A DNA stretch of 6,262 nt from JBFKPQ01 sp041628225 (GTDB lineage Bacteria > Actinomycetota > Acidimicrobiia > Spongiisociales > JAENVV01). Within the stretch, counting starts at the first letter, position 1. Each line of letters begins with the position of its first letter. The notes under the pieces were generated by a model. The model had not been told where the DNA came from, searched no databases, and worked only from the letters and a program-made list of their open reading frames with translations. Shown one piece after another: positions 1 to 6,130 of this stretch. The stretch spans positions 1 to 6,262 of the forward strand of contig JBFKPQ010000141.1 of NCBI GenBank assembly GCA_041628225.1, in the 5' to 3' direction. Position numbers and translations under genes: made by a program.

Positions 1-16
1 CCCGGCGGTCGCCGGG
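1..16 (-). terminator. GC-rich hairpin downstream of groL, possible terminator
   Basis: CCCGGC and GCCGGG flank a GGTC loop, a perfect 6-bp inverted repeat (7 bp if the loop closes to 2 nt). It lies about 30 bp past the groL stop codon in the direction of groL transcription, where the operon would be expected to end. Any U-tract would lie beyond the window edge, so intrinsic termination cannot be confirmed. High-GC actinobacteria often use hairpins without U-tracts. The stem is short, so it could also be chance in GC-rich DNA. Confidence 0.35.
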
Positions 17-45
17 GCCTTCTCGCGTCTGGGCTGGACGAGGGA

Positions 46-1671
46 CTAGAAGTCCATGCCTCCGCCGTGGTCGTGTCCGGCCGGGGCCGGAGCATCTTCC
101 TTCTTTTCGGCGATGAGCGCCTCGGTCGTCAGCAGCAACGCCGCGATGGACGCCGCGTTCTGGACGGTCGACCGAGTCACCTTTGCCGGGTCGATGACGC
201 CGGCTGTCATCAGGTCGCCATACTCGCCGCTGGCGGCGTTGTAGCCGCTGGCGCCTTCGGCGTTCCGAACGTGCTCGACGACGACGCCACCTTCGGCGCC
301 GGCGTTGATGGCGATCTGGCGCAACGGCTCTTCGAGCGCCTTGCGCACGATCGCCCGGCCGACCTTCTCGTCGTCCGAGCCACCACGGAGCTTGTCGATG
401 GCAGATTCGGCGCGCAGCAGAGCCACGCCACCACCGGGCACGATGCCCTCTTCGACGGCCGCACGAGTCGCCGACACGGCGTCTTCGATCCGGTGCTTCT
501 TCTCTTTCAGCTCGACCTCCGTGGCCGCGCCGACCTTGATCACCACGACGCCGCCGGACAGCTTGGCGAGACGCTCTTGGAGCTTCTCACGGTCCCAGTC
601 GGAGTCGGTGTTGGCGATCTCACGCTCGATCTGCTTGATGCGAGCGGCGACATCGGCTTCCGTCCCGGCGCCGTCGACGATGGTCGTGGCGTCCTTCGTG
701 GCAATGACCTTGCGGGCCGAACCCAGCATGTCGAGCGACACGCCATCCAGCTTGAGGCCAACCTCTTCAGAGATCACCGTGCCACCGGTCAGGATCGCGA
801 TGTCCTGCATCATGGCCTTGCGGCGCTCACCGAAGCCCGGCGCCTTGACTGCGATCGACGAGAAGACGCCGCGGATCTTGTTCACCACCAGCACGGCCAG
901 GGCCTCGCCCTCGACGTCCTCGGCGAGCACGACGAGCGGCTTGCCCGACTGCTGCACCTTCTCGAGGACGGGCAGCAGGTCGTTGACCGAGCTGATCTTC
1001 TGGTTGGCGATCAGGATGTACGGGTTCTCCAGCACGGCTTCCTGGGTGTCCGGATCCGTGATGAAGTACGGCGAGATGTAGCCCTTGTCGAACTGCATGC
1101 CCTCGGTGAACTCGAGTTCGATCCCGAACGTCTGACCCTCTTCGACCGTGATCACGCCATCCTTGCCGACCTTGTCCATCGCCTCGGCGATCTTGGTGCC
1201 GATCTCCTTGTCGGCCGCCGAGATGGACGCGACGTTGGCGATTTCGGCCGACGTCTCGATGTCCTTGGCGAAGTCGCCGATGAACTCGACGACCTTGTCG
1301 ACGGCCTGTTCCATGCCGCGGCGCACGCCCATCGGGTTGGCGCCGGCGGCCAGGTTGCGGAGGCCCTCGCGGACCATCGCCTGAGCCAGCACGGTGGCGG
1401 TCGTCGTGCCGTCACCGGCCACGTCGTTGGTCTTGTTCGCCACTTCGTAGGCGAGCTTGGCACCCATGTTCTCCCACGGGTCGTCCAGCTCGACTTCCTT
1501 GGCGATCGTGACGCCGTCGTTGGTGATCGTCGGGGCGCCCCACTTCTTCTCGAGCACCACGTTGCGGCCCTTCGGGCCCAGCGTCACCTTGACGACGTCG
1601 GCGAGCTTGTTGACGCCCGCCTCGAGGCCCTTGCGGGCATCTTCGTTGAAGCGAAGTTCCTTCGCTGCCAT
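46..1671 (-). CDS. groL: 60-kDa chaperonin GroEL
   Basis: GroEL is the cytosolic ATP-dependent chaperonin that forms double heptameric rings and folds proteins under a GroES lid. The protein has 541 residues, normal for the family. The equatorial ATP-binding motifs are visible: TLGPKGRNVVL (30-40) and GDGTTTATVLA (86-96). The catalytic aspartate matching E. coli D398 is in RIEDAVSATRAAVEEG (about D397), and the chaperonin signature AAVEEGIVPGGG is at 404-415. The tail ends HDHGGGMDF, close to the Gly-Met-rich tail of ordinary folding GroELs, with two histidines but not the long His-rich tail of some actinobacterial GroEL1 paralogues. The ATG start has AGGAGG at 1686-1681, 9 nt upstream. The gene follows groS by 22 bp, forming the usual groS-groL operon. 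No key residue appears lost. Whether the genome has a second groL cannot be seen here. Confidence 0.98.
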   Translation of the reverse strand: MAAKELRFNEDARKGLEAGVNKLADVVKVTLGPKGRNVVLEKKWGAPTITNDGVTIAKEVELDDPWENMGAKLAYEVANKTNDVAGDGTTTATVLAQAMVREGLRNLAAGANPMGVRRGMEQAVDKVVEFIGDFAKDIETSAEIANVASISAADKEIGTKIAEAMDKVGKDGVITVEEGQTFGIELEFTEGMQFDKGYISPYFITDPDTQEAVLENPYILIANQKISSVNDLLPVLEKVQQSGKPLVVLAEDVEGEALAVLVVNKIRGVFSSIAVKAPGFGERRKAMMQDIAILTGGTVISEEVGLKLDGVSLDMLGSARKVIATKDATTIVDGAGTEADVAARIKQIEREIANTDSDWDREKLQERLAKLSGGVVVIKVGAATEVELKEKKHRIEDAVSATRAAVEEGIVPGGGVALLRAESAIDKLRGGSDDEKVGRAIVRKALEEPLRQIAINAGAEGGVVVEHVRNAEGASGYNAASGEYGDLMTAGVIDPAKVTRSTVQNAASIAALLLTTEALIAEKKEDAPAPAGHDHGGGMDF

Positions 1672-1693
1672 GAATCAAATCCTCCTGCGTGTC

Positions 1694-1984
1694 TCAGACG
1701 ACGATGGCGAGTAGATCGCGCGCCGAGATGACGAGGAACTCCTCGCCACTGAGCTTGATCTCCGTGCCGCCGTACTTCGAGTAGACGACGACGTCGCCTT
1801 CTTTGACGTCCATCGGAATGCGGTCGCCATCCTCCGTGAGGGCGCCCGGGCCGACGGCGATGACATCACCCAACTGCGGCTTTTCCTTGGCCGTGTCGGG
1901 GATCACCAGGCCCGAGGGGGTACGAGCCTCGTCGTCCTCTCGAGCTTTGACGATCACCCGATCGCCCAGAGGCTGAAGCTTCAT
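1694..1984 (-). CDS. groS: 10-kDa co-chaperonin GroES
   Basis: GroES is the heptameric lid of the GroEL folding chamber, acting in the cytosol. The protein has 96 residues, the usual length. It opens with the family signature LQPLGDRVIVK (3-13) and has a mobile loop at about 17-36 (TPSGLVIPD and neighbours), which contacts the GroEL apical domain. The middle holds VIAVGPG (41-47) and the C-terminal half holds GDVVVYSKYGGTEIK (63-77). The ATG start is fixed by a strong ribosome binding site, AAGGAGGA (1998-1991), 6 nt upstream, and by the conserved N-terminus. It is the first gene of the groS-groL operon. Two CIRCE operators lie directly upstream, so HrcA repression and heat induction are expected. 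No terminator with a U-tract separates it from dxs upstream, so some readthrough from dxs is possible. Confidence 0.98.
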   Translation of the reverse strand: MKLQPLGDRVIVKAREDDEARTPSGLVIPDTAKEKPQLGDVIAVGPGALTEDGDRIPMDVKEGDVVVYSKYGGTEIKLSGEEFLVISARDLLAIVV

Positions 1985-2009
1985 GCCTGTTCCTCCTTGA
2001 TACGAACAA

Positions 2010-2036
2010 TTAGCACTCTCAGGCAGAGAGCGCTAG
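2010..2036 (-). promoter_or_regulatory. CIRCE operator, proximal copy (HrcA site)
   Basis: The known CIRCE consensus is TTAGCACTC, nine free bases, then GAGTGCTAA. On the plus strand this copy reads TTAGCACTC (2010-2018, 9/9), a 9-bp spacer, then GAGCGCTAG (2028-2036, 7/9). It ends 25 bp upstream of the groS start codon, just before the ribosome binding site. CIRCE elements bind the repressor HrcA, whose folding depends on GroEL, giving feedback control of the operon. Spacing, sequence and location all fit. Confidence 0.93.
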
Positions 2037-2038
2037 AG

Positions 2039-2068
2039 AGCCTAGCACTCGTTCGGCGAGACTGCTAA
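2039..2068 (-). promoter_or_regulatory. candidate groSL promoter
   Basis: On the minus strand TTAGCA (2068-2063) could serve as a -35 box, with TAGGCT (2044-2039) as a TANNNT-type -10 box and an 18-bp spacer. Transcription would then start near 2032. The distal CIRCE would cover the -35/-10 region and the proximal CIRCE the start site, a sensible layout for repression. Both boxes are weak matches and sit inside conserved operator sequence, so the call is tentative. Confidence 0.35.
2042..2068 (-). promoter_or_regulatory. CIRCE operator, distal copy overlapping the dxs stop codon
   Basis: On the plus strand this copy reads CTAGCACTC (2042-2050, 8/9 to consensus), a 9-bp spacer, then GACTGCTAA (2060-2068, 8/9). 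It lies 32 bp centre to centre from the proximal copy, about three helical turns, so two HrcA dimers could bind on the same DNA face. Its outer arm contains the TAG stop codon of dxs (2067-2065). Each copy has two mismatches in total, placed differently. Confidence 0.88.
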
Positions 2069-3936
2069 GCGACGTCGGAGGCCAGTGACGCAACGGTCGA
2101 GACGACCGTATCGACATCCAGACCGGCGTGGCGGAGGACGCCGTCGGGGTTGCCGAACGGCAAAAATTCGTCCGGCAATCCGAGCACCCGCACCCGGCCG
2201 GCGAGCCCTCGCCCCGCCAGCGCCTCGAGAACCCCGGCGCCGAACCCGCCGGCGACGACGTTGTCCTCGAGCGTGACCACATTGCGATGCGCGGCGGCCC
2301 ACTCGGCGAGTCGGGCGTCCATCGGTTTCACCCAGCGGGCATTGACGACCGTGCAACTGACGCCGGCCTGATCGAGATCGGCGGCCGCCTTCTCGGCGAC
2401 GTCGACCATGCGTCCCACGGCCAGCAGCAGCACATCGGATCCGTCTCGGCGCACCTCCCATTCCCCCACCGGGACCGGGGTAGCCGGCAGCGCCGGCATG
2501 GCTCCCGCCCCCAGCTTGGGGAACCGGATGGCCACCGGTCCGGGCGTGGCCACCGCCGTGGCGATCATCCCCGCCAGTTCCTCGGCGTCGGCAGGAGCAC
2601 CCACGCGGAGGTTCGGCACCATCCGGAGGTACGACAGGTCGAACACGCCATGATGGGACGGCCCGTCGGGACCGGTGACTCCGGCTCGGTCGATGAGGAA
2701 CGTCACGTCGAGGTCGTGGAGCGCCACCTCGGCGACGATCTGATCGAAGGCGCGCTGGAGGAATGACGAATAGATGGCGACGACCGGCTTCTTGCCACCC
2801 AGGGCGAGCCCGGCGGCGAGGGTGACCGCGTGTTGCTCACAGATCCCGGTATCGATGACACGCTCGGCGTCGACTTCTTCGAGCTCGGCGAGCCCGGTCG
2901 ACGAGATCATCGCCGCAGAGATCCCGATGATGTCGTCGTCGGAACCGGCGAGGTCGGCGACGGCTGCTCCTGCCACATCGGTCAGTTTCAGGCTGTTGCT
3001 CGTGGGCCGGCCCGACGAGACGTCGAAGAGGCCCACACCGTGCAGTTTGTCGACGACATCCTCGATCGCAGGCGCATAACCCTTGCCCTTCTCCGTGATG
3101 ACGTGGACGATGGCGGGTTCGCCGAACGACTTGGCGTGTTCGAGGGTTTCCTCGAGCGACGCCAGATCGTGGCCGTCGATGGTGCCCGAATACTTGAGCC
3201 CGAGCGCATCGAAGAAGGTATAGGGCTGGACGAGCTGTTTGAACGACTCCTTCACCCTCCGAGCCAGTTCGTCGGCGGTGTCACCCACCGCGGGCAGCGA
3301 CCGCAACTGGCGGCCGATCGCCTTCTTGAGCCGTTCGTACCGCGGATCGAACCGGAGGTGCGCCAGCGCGGCGATGCCCCCGACCGTCGGCGCGTAGGAG
3401 CGGCCGTTGTCGTTCACGACGATGATGAGTCGAGACGGCCGCCGCACGGCGATGTGGTTGAGAGCCTCGTAGGCCACTCCGCCCGTGAGCGCACCGTCGC
3501 CGATGACGGCGATCGTGTAAGCGTCGACACCGTTGGCCTCATTGGCCAGGGCATTGCCCAAGGCGTACGACAGTGACGTGGAGGCGTGGCTCGACTCGAT
3601 GAAATCGTGCTCGGATTCATCGCGCGACGGGTAGCCAGACAGACCCCCGAGCTGGCGCAGCCCATCGAACTGGTCCTTGCGACCGGTCACGAGCTTGTGG
3701 ACGTAGGCCTGGTGTCCGACGTCCCACAGGATCTTGTCGCGCGGGCTCTCGAACACTCGGTGCAGCGCCAGCGTCAGCTCCACGACACCCAGATTGGGAG
3801 ACAGGTGCCCGCCCGTGCGCGAGATTCGATCCACGAGGAACTCCCGGATCTCGGCGGCCAACTGGTCGAGCTCCTCGTAGTCGAGGTTGCGCACGTCGGC
3901 CGGTTCACCGATGGAATCGAGGATTGGGCGGTTCAT
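2065..3936 (-). CDS. dxs: 1-deoxy-D-xylulose-5-phosphate synthase (DXS)
   Basis: DXS condenses pyruvate and glyceraldehyde 3-phosphate to 1-deoxyxylulose 5-phosphate using thiamine diphosphate. It is the entry step of the MEP pathway to isoprenoids, with side routes to thiamine and pyridoxal in many bacteria. The protein has 623 residues, normal for the family. Visible motifs are SRTGGHLSPNLG (39-50, catalytic-site His44); DVGHQAYVHK (72-81); the thiamine diphosphate motif from GDGALTGG (146-153) to NDNG (175-178); ICEQHAV (365-371) with the cofactor-activating Glu368; DRAG (416-419), followed by PSHHGVFDLSYLR (426-438); and a C-terminal transketolase-C-like domain (about 490-615). The ATG start fits the usual N-terminus, but there is no Shine-Dalgarno sequence and a possible -10 box lies only 11 nt upstream. 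The TAG stop lies inside a CIRCE operator. The neighbours do not belong to the MEP pathway. Confidence 0.97.
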   Translation of the reverse strand: MNRPILDSIGEPADVRNLDYEELDQLAAEIREFLVDRISRTGGHLSPNLGVVELTLALHRVFESPRDKILWDVGHQAYVHKLVTGRKDQFDGLRQLGGLSGYPSRDESEHDFIESSHASTSLSYALGNALANEANGVDAYTIAVIGDGALTGGVAYEALNHIAVRRPSRLIIVVNDNGRSYAPTVGGIAALAHLRFDPRYERLKKAIGRQLRSLPAVGDTADELARRVKESFKQLVQPYTFFDALGLKYSGTIDGHDLASLEETLEHAKSFGEPAIVHVITEKGKGYAPAIEDVVDKLHGVGLFDVSSGRPTSNSLKLTDVAGAAVADLAGSDDDIIGISAAMISSTGLAELEEVDAERVIDTGICEQHAVTLAAGLALGGKKPVVAIYSSFLQRAFDQIVAEVALHDLDVTFLIDRAGVTGPDGPSHHGVFDLSYLRMVPNLRVGAPADAEELAGMIATAVATPGPVAIRFPKLGAGAMPALPATPVPVGEWEVRRDGSDVLLLAVGRMVDVAEKAAADLDQAGVSCTVVNARWVKPMDARLAEWAAAHRNVVTLEDNVVAGGFGAGVLEALAGRGLAGRVRVLGLPDEFLPFGNPDGVLRHAGLDVDTVVSTVASLASDVA

Positions 3937-3947
3937 GAGACGATGAC

Positions 3948-3977
3948 AGATTACCGATCGAACGGCCGAACCGTCAT
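3948..3977 (-). promoter_or_regulatory. candidate dxs promoter, near-leaderless
   Basis: On the minus strand ATGACG (3977-3972) resembles a -35 TTGACA box (4/6). After an 18-bp spacer comes TAATCT (3953-3948), a good TANNNT -10 box. Only 11 nt separate this -10 box from the dxs ATG, so the transcript would carry roughly 4-5 nt of leader. That agrees with the lack of a ribosome binding site. It starts 2 bp after the stop codon of the preceding transglycosylase gene. It is inferred from sequence only. Confidence 0.4.
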
Positions 3978-3978
3978 T

Positions 3979-4593
3979 TCAGCCCCAACAGTGCCGGCTC
4001 GGATTCCAGTGGCCCCAGCCTCCGCCTTCGTACACGAGCCACGCGGCTGCCGCGACGTTGGCGACGGGATCGAAGATGTCTGCCTCGCCCAACCCGGCTT
4101 TGATGGCGCGCGCCTCCCACAGCGATCCGAGATGCTGGAAGAGTCCAGACGCCGTGGACCGCGGATTCTTGGCGTTGGGATCGCCACCCGACTCGCACCG
4201 GATGACCCGAAGGGCCTTGTCGACGTGTTCCGGGCGGAAGAACTGCTCGAGCAGCGGTCGCCAGTCGGCGGCCCGCTGCGGGTCGACGGGGATCAACCCG
4301 ATGAACGGCTCGGCGACGCGCGGATCGGTGACGCACACGCCACCGAACGGCGGGGCGCAACCGAACCAGGCTTCAACCGGCAGCGCGGGGTCCGGGTCGG
4401 GAAGTGACTCGCGCGCCGGTCGGTCGGTCACCTCGGCGGGTGTGACCGCGGGCGGAGAGGGCAGGGCCGCCAGGACCTGCTCAAAGGGAAGCGTGAGGGC
4501 CGCGGAGGCCTGTCCGAGTTCGGCCGAGTTCGCCGGCGGCCCGAACGGGACGACGAGAGCGAACACGACGAGCGACGACGCAAGACGACGCAT
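3979..4593 (-). CDS. secreted transglycosylase-like (lysozyme-fold, SLT-type) protein
   Basis: This 204-residue protein probably cleaves peptidoglycan outside the membrane. A signal peptide is evident: Met-Arg-Arg, a hydrophobic core at about 5-18, and likely cleavage near residue 24. A Pro/Ala-rich segment (about 25-75) follows. The C-terminal part (about 115-204) looks like a lysozyme-fold transglycosylase: RVIRCESGGDP (129-139) holds the expected catalytic Glu134, TASGLFQHLGSLW (147-159) is the core Gly/Gln motif, and DPVANVAAAAWLVYEGGGWGHW (175-196) is the closing motif. Four cysteines (79, 87, 133, 202) could form two disulfides, with C133-C202 tying the catalytic helix to the C-terminus; this is inference. 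The ATG start has AAGGA (4604-4600) 6 nt upstream. No LysM, SH3 or other wall-binding domain is seen. It appears monocistronic, between its own promoter and dxs. The family is fairly sure; the physiological role (growth, division, resuscitation) is unknown. Confidence 0.85.
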   Translation of the reverse strand: MRRLASSLVVFALVVPFGPPANSAELGQASAALTLPFEQVLAALPSPPAVTPAEVTDRPARESLPDPDPALPVEAWFGCAPPFGGVCVTDPRVAEPFIGLIPVDPQRAADWRPLLEQFFRPEHVDKALRVIRCESGGDPNAKNPRSTASGLFQHLGSLWEARAIKAGLGEADIFDPVANVAAAAWLVYEGGGWGHWNPSRHCWG

Positions 4594-4616
4594 GGTGGTT
4601 CCTTTCGGAAGGGAGG

Positions 4617-4634
4617 TGCCGGGCTGAGCCGGCA
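4617..4634 (-). other. small hairpin in the transglycosylase 5' leader
   Basis: TGCCGG and CCGGCA form a perfect 6-bp inverted repeat around a 6-nt loop, 23 bp upstream of the start codon and about 12 nt before the AAGGA ribosome binding site. A second GC-rich mini-palindrome, CCCCCTGGGG, lies at 4650-4641. The leader does not resemble a riboswitch class I recognise. It may affect mRNA stability or be chance. Confidence 0.3.
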
Positions 4635-4656
4635 GATACCCCAGGGGGTGTCCAAA

Positions 4657-4685
4657 AGGTTAACGAACCGCCTGCACAAAGCCAA
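4657..4685 (-). promoter_or_regulatory. candidate promoter of the transglycosylase gene
   Basis: On the minus strand TTGGCT (4685-4680) and TAACCT (4662-4657) are separated by 17 bp, fitting the actinobacterial TTGNCN / TANNNT housekeeping pattern. Transcription would begin near 4650, giving a leader of about 57 nt. The 70-bp tandem repeats end 6 bp upstream of the -35 box, so they occupy the position of an upstream regulatory region. Confidence 0.45.
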
Positions 4686-4691
4686 GTTCAT

Positions 4692-4868
4692 CGTCGGCGT
4701 GTGCGGAGCCCCAGCCGCCGCCTATTCCGAACGGTGCGCAGCTCCGCAATGGAGGGCTGTCCGTCGGCGTGTGCGGAGCCCCAGCCACCGGCTATTCCGA
4801 ACGGTGCGCAGCTCCGCAATGGAGGGCTGTCCGTCGGCGTGTGCGGAGCCCCAGCCGCCGGCTATTCC
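4692..4868. repeat. 70-bp direct tandem repeat, about 2.5 copies
   Basis: Unit 1 is 4692-4761, unit 2 is 4762-4831, and a partial third unit is 4832-4868. Units 1 and 2 differ at two positions (4717/4787 G-A and 4721/4791 C-G). The partial unit differs from unit 2 at one position, 4857, where it matches unit 1. The 70-bp period is not a multiple of three and no plausible coding frame runs through it. Each unit contains TGCGGAGC and GCTCCGCA, which are inverse complements. The array starts at the permease stop codon (TAG at 4864-4862) and ends next to the candidate transglycosylase promoter. The layout resembles VNTR/MIRU-type intergenic repeats of mycobacteria, but no relation in sequence is claimed. 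Confidence 0.93.
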
Positions 4869-6130
4869 TTGATGTACGGCTGTCCGTCGGCGGCTGGGGG
4901 GCGCGACTTGCCGACGACGCCGGCCACGACGATGACCGTCGCGATGAACGGCGCCATCGACAGGAACTCGGACGGAATCGGCGTCTGCAACACCGCCAGC
5001 TTGCCCTGCAACGAGTCGGCGAACCCGAAGATGAGTGCCGCGGCGAGACCCCCGACCGGGTGCCAGCGCCCAAAGATCATGGCCGCCAGGCCGATGAATC
5101 CGCGCCCGCCCGTCATGTTCTCGTCGAATCGCCCGACCGACCCGAGCGTGAACCAGGCGCCGCCGAACCCGGCGATCATGCCGCCGAGAATCACGTTCAG
5201 GTAGCGCAATCCATACACGTTGACGCCCAGCGTGTCGGCAGCCTTGGGGTGCTCCCCCACGGCCCGGGAACGGAGGCCCCAGCGCGTCTTGAACAGGCCA
5301 AACGTGACGGCCGCGATGAGAATGAACATCCCGTACACGAAGATGTTGTGTTGGAACAAGACCGGGCCGAGGAACGGGATGTCGGCGAGCAGCGGGATGT
5401 TGATCGTCGCGTAGATCGGGGCGTTGTTGAGCGACGGGTTCTCGACGAGCACCTGGGCGGTCAGGAACGACGTGAGGCCGAGTACCAGAATGTTGATGAC
5501 GACGCCGGCGATGATCTGATCGACCCGGTACCGAATGGCCAGCACTGCCAGCAACGCCGACAGCACGCCGCCGACGATCACCGCGGCCACGAGACCGACG
5601 AACCCGTTCGTGAGCGAACCGACGAGCGCCCCGGTGAAGGCTCCGCCCAACAGCATGCCCTCGATGCCGATGTTGATGACCGCCACACGTTCACACATCA
5701 CACCGGACAGGGCCCCGAGCGCGATCGGGACGGCCCGGATGACGGTCGTCTGGAGCATGCCGACGAGGGAGAACGATTGTCCCGCCGCCGCCCACGTCAG
5801 GAACGAGAACACGAACAAGGCGAGGCCGATGCCAACGATGAGGTTGGCGCGCCGCACGTTGGCTCTCGCCAGCTGGATGCCGCCCATGAACGCCAGCACG
5901 ACCGCCATGAGGTACGACGTCGCCGCCGAAGGAACGACGAGATCCGGGAAGTCTGCGAACCGGTCGCCGGGACGGGTCAGTCGAAACGTCGAGTCCCCTT
6001 CGACGCCGGTGGCGAACAGCCACAGGACGGCGCCAGCCATTACCAGAAGCACGATCCCGACGATCCGCGCGCGCCGTACCTCGGCCGGCGTGCGGACTTC
6101 GATGACCGGAGCGACGGCGGTGGCGGTCAT
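4862..6130 (-). CDS. ABC transporter permease, nucleoside/simple-sugar importer type (BPD_transp_2 family)
   Basis: This inner-membrane channel subunit of an ABC importer belongs to the family of NupQ/YufQ-like nucleoside and simple-sugar permeases, related to branched-chain amino acid permeases. It has 422 residues and roughly ten hydrophobic segments, the first at about 22-41. Family hallmarks are INIGIEGMLLGGAF (152-165), a cytoplasmic coupling region with GEHPKAADTLGVNVYG (292-307), and GGRGFIGLAAMIFGRWHP (341-358). I chose ATG at 6130 over an in-frame GTG at 6139. ATG gives an ATGA overlap with the upstream permease stop and lies 9 nt after a weak AAGGGG; the GTG would touch that site. 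The C-terminal tail (PPAADGQPYIKE) is hydrophilic, and its codons share 15 bp with the tandem repeat just downstream. The substrate is not determined; nucleosides are the best guess. Family is confident. Confidence 0.93.
   Translation of the reverse strand: MTATAVAPVIEVRTPAEVRRARIVGIVLLVMAGAVLWLFATGVEGDSTFRLTRPGDRFADFPDLVVPSAATSYLMAVVLAFMGGIQLARANVRRANLIVGIGLALFVFSFLTWAAAGQSFSLVGMLQTTVIRAVPIALGALSGVMCERVAVINIGIEGMLLGGAFTGALVGSLTNGFVGLVAAVIVGGVLSALLAVLAIRYRVDQIIAGVVINILVLGLTSFLTAQVLVENPSLNNAPIYATINIPLLADIPFLGPVLFQHNIFVYGMFILIAAVTFGLFKTRWGLRSRAVGEHPKAADTLGVNVYGLRYLNVILGGMIAGFGGAWFTLGSVGRFDENMTGGRGFIGLAAMIFGRWHPVGGLAAALIFGFADSLQGKLAVLQTPIPSEFLSMAPFIATVIVVAGVVGKSRPPAADGQPYIKE

Noticed and set aside
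67..1731. 554-codon plus-strand open frame opposite groL
   Set aside because: It is an antisense shadow of groL in high-GC codon usage. Its product is an Asp/Arg/Leu-rich string without family motifs, and groL itself is unmistakable.
2128..2766. Plus-strand open frames opposite dxs (also 2830-3576 and 3586-4407)
   Set aside because: All are antisense shadows of dxs and the transglycosylase gene, with no recognisable protein features.
46..4593. A functional heat-shock/isoprenoid/cell-wall supercluster
   Set aside because: The genes share a strand, but each unit seems to have its own promoter and no functional link is visible. Simple adjacency explains it.
4594..4656. c-di-AMP (ydaO-type) riboswitch, often found upstream of actinobacterial cell-wall hydrolases
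   Set aside because: The leader is only about 57 nt and lacks the conserved ydaO motifs I would expect. Only short GC hairpins are present.
4692..4868. Possible CRISPR array
   Set aside because: The repeats are contiguous 70-bp units with no unique spacers between them, and no cas gene is present.
4648..4872. Small proteins encoded through the repeat array on either strand
   Set aside because: The 70-bp period shifts frame from unit to unit, and the Arg/Ser/Pro-rich products come only from the repeat. There is no ribosome binding site or conserved domain.
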